Below, piece by piece: positions 12,347 through 13,053 of a DNA stretch of 13,053 nucleotides. Position numbers and translations under genes: made by a program. Source of the stretch: Candidatus Cloacimonadota bacterium (GTDB taxonomy: Bacteria > Cloacimonadota > Cloacimonadia > JGIOTU-2). Every line of letters starts with the position of its first letter. The stretch's first letter is position 1. The notes beneath the pieces were generated by a model that did no database searches, was not told where the DNA came from, and was given only the letters and a program-made list of their open reading frames with translations. The stretch spans positions 1 to 13,053 of the forward strand of contig JAGGUR010000136.1 in assembly GCA_021158425.1 (NCBI GenBank). Direction: 5' to 3'.

Positions 12347-13053
12347 ATGAACAATAGAGAATTCCTGAATCCAGAGATAGTTGCAAAGTTAGATAGATTT
12401 GAAATCCGCGCCCGATTAATTGTGGAAGGTTTTATTACAGGACTGCATAAATCACCATATCACGGATTTAGTGTTGAATTTTTGGAACATCGTGAATACA
12501 ATCCCGGAGACCCAATCAAACATATTGATTGGAAAGTCTTTGCAAAATCCGATAGATATTTTATTAAAAAATTTGAAGAGGAAACAAATCTTAAATCATA
12601 TATATTGTTTGATTGCAGTAAATCTATGGGTTTCACGACCCAGAAGGTAAGTAAACTTGAATATGGGAAAACCCTTGCTGCTGCTCTTTCCTATCTTATG
12701 ATAAGCCAGCAAGATGCAGTGGGCCTTCTTTCTTTTGATAAAAGAATCAGAGATTATATCCCAGCCCGTTCTGCTAAAACGCATTTAAATACAATCTTTC
12801 ATAAGCTTGATGAACTTCTGCCGCAATCTACTACAAAAATTGCAACTGTTTTGCATAGCCTTGCTGATAGAATAAAGAAAAGGGGACTAATCATTCTTAT
12901 ATCTGACCTTTTAGATGAGCCAGAAGAGATTATGATGGGTTTGCAGCACTTCCGGCATCAGAAACATGAGGTTATTGTTTTTCATATTCTGGATAATCAG
13001 GAATTAACATTTAAATATAATAGTAAAACAAAGTTCATAGATATGGAAACTGG
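12347..13053 (+). CDS. DUF58 domain protein (3' end outside window)
   Basis: 235 residues are visible, with no stop before the window ends. DUF58 proteins pair with MoxR AAA ATPases and vWA/BatA membrane proteins. The family signature is clear: GFSVEFLEHREYNPGD (40-55) and KHIDWKVFAKSDRYFIKKFEEE (58-79). A vWA-like metal site follows, with DCSKS (89-93; D89, S91, S93), and later LIILISDLLDEPEEI. It probably acts as a cytoplasmic or membrane-associated assembly factor. The order here is BatA-like then DUF58, with an S23-like element between; a moxR gene would be expected just outside the window. Confidence 0.93.
   Translation, partial: MNNREFLNPEIVAKLDRFEIRARLIVEGFITGLHKSPYHGFSVEFLEHREYNPGDPIKHIDWKVFAKSDRYFIKKFEEETNLKSYILFDCSKSMGFTTQKVSKLEYGKTLAAALSYLMISQQDAVGLLSFDKRIRDYIPARSAKTHLNTIFHKLDELLPQSTTKIATVLHSLADRIKKRGLIILISDLLDEPEEIMMGLQHFRHQKHEVIVFHILDNQELTFKYNSKTKFIDMET

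Noticed and set aside
12420..12784. Additional open frames on both strands
   Set aside because: They lie within the DUF58 gene in other frames and show no recognisable domain.

Overview
This is an AT-rich stretch of bacterial chromosome that uses the standard code (TAA, TGA and TAG all serve as stops). The tRNA genes encode their 3' CCA. The mix of genes is a MreC/MreD/PBP2 rod-shape locus, a BatA-like/DUF58 pair, AmmeMemoRadiSam proteins A and B, and intergenic GC-rich palindromes and purine-rich microrepeats. It suggests an uncultured Gram-negative-type lineage, perhaps FCB-like or another candidate phylum. That placement is inference; no rRNA or other strong marker gene is present.

Layout. 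(1) 2-529 (+): 3' part of a cyclophilin-type prolyl isomerase. (2) 541-1758 (+): accessory DNA. It holds an intact-looking control region (a -35 and two 19-bp palindromes exactly 21 bp apart) driving only a 37-codon stump of a probable winged-helix regulator, then repeat-rich DNA, a 64-aa membrane protein, and a 204-aa membrane protein built of three 67-residue repeats. (3) 1843-2303 (-): terminator and a Gly(GCC)-Cys(GCA)-Leu(UAA) tRNA cluster, with a microrepeat element in the Cys-Leu spacer. (4) 2294-3932 (-): AmmeMemoRadiSam B (Memo) then A (AMMECR1). The stop codon of A lies inside the tRNA-Gly gene, so this unit probably runs memo - ammA - tRNAs. (5) 3933-4239: a 307-bp gap carrying a composite palindrome that includes a cloverleaf-shaped element. 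(6) 4240-7936 (-): a tightly overlapping operon, mreC - CofE-like (F420-0:gamma-glutamyl ligase family) - mreD - mrdA (PBP2). (7) 8198-9899 (+): a divergent PlsY-like acyltransferase followed by a 372-aa GNAT protein. (8) 9982-13053 (+): a BatA-like vWA membrane protein and a DUF58 protein that runs off the window. Between them sits a decayed S23/IVP-type four-helix-bundle ORF, flanked by purine-rich and complementary pyrimidine-rich tracts.

How the genes fit together. MreC, MreD and PBP2 form the core of the elongasome that builds sidewall peptidoglycan; the CofE-like ligase is an unexpected member of that operon. The BatA-like/DUF58 pair is the usual partner set of MoxR-type AAA ATPases, which probably lie outside the window. 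The Memo/AMMECR1 pair belongs to a three-part system whose radical-SAM member is not seen here.

The most noteworthy observations are the CofE-like gene inside the rod operon, the tRNA that supplies the stop codon of the upstream protein gene, the truncated regulator that keeps its tandem operators, and the mobile-looking repeats. The strongest candidate for something undescribed is the set of small inverted-tract elements (12001-12330 and 2021-2130), one carrying an S23-like ORF.
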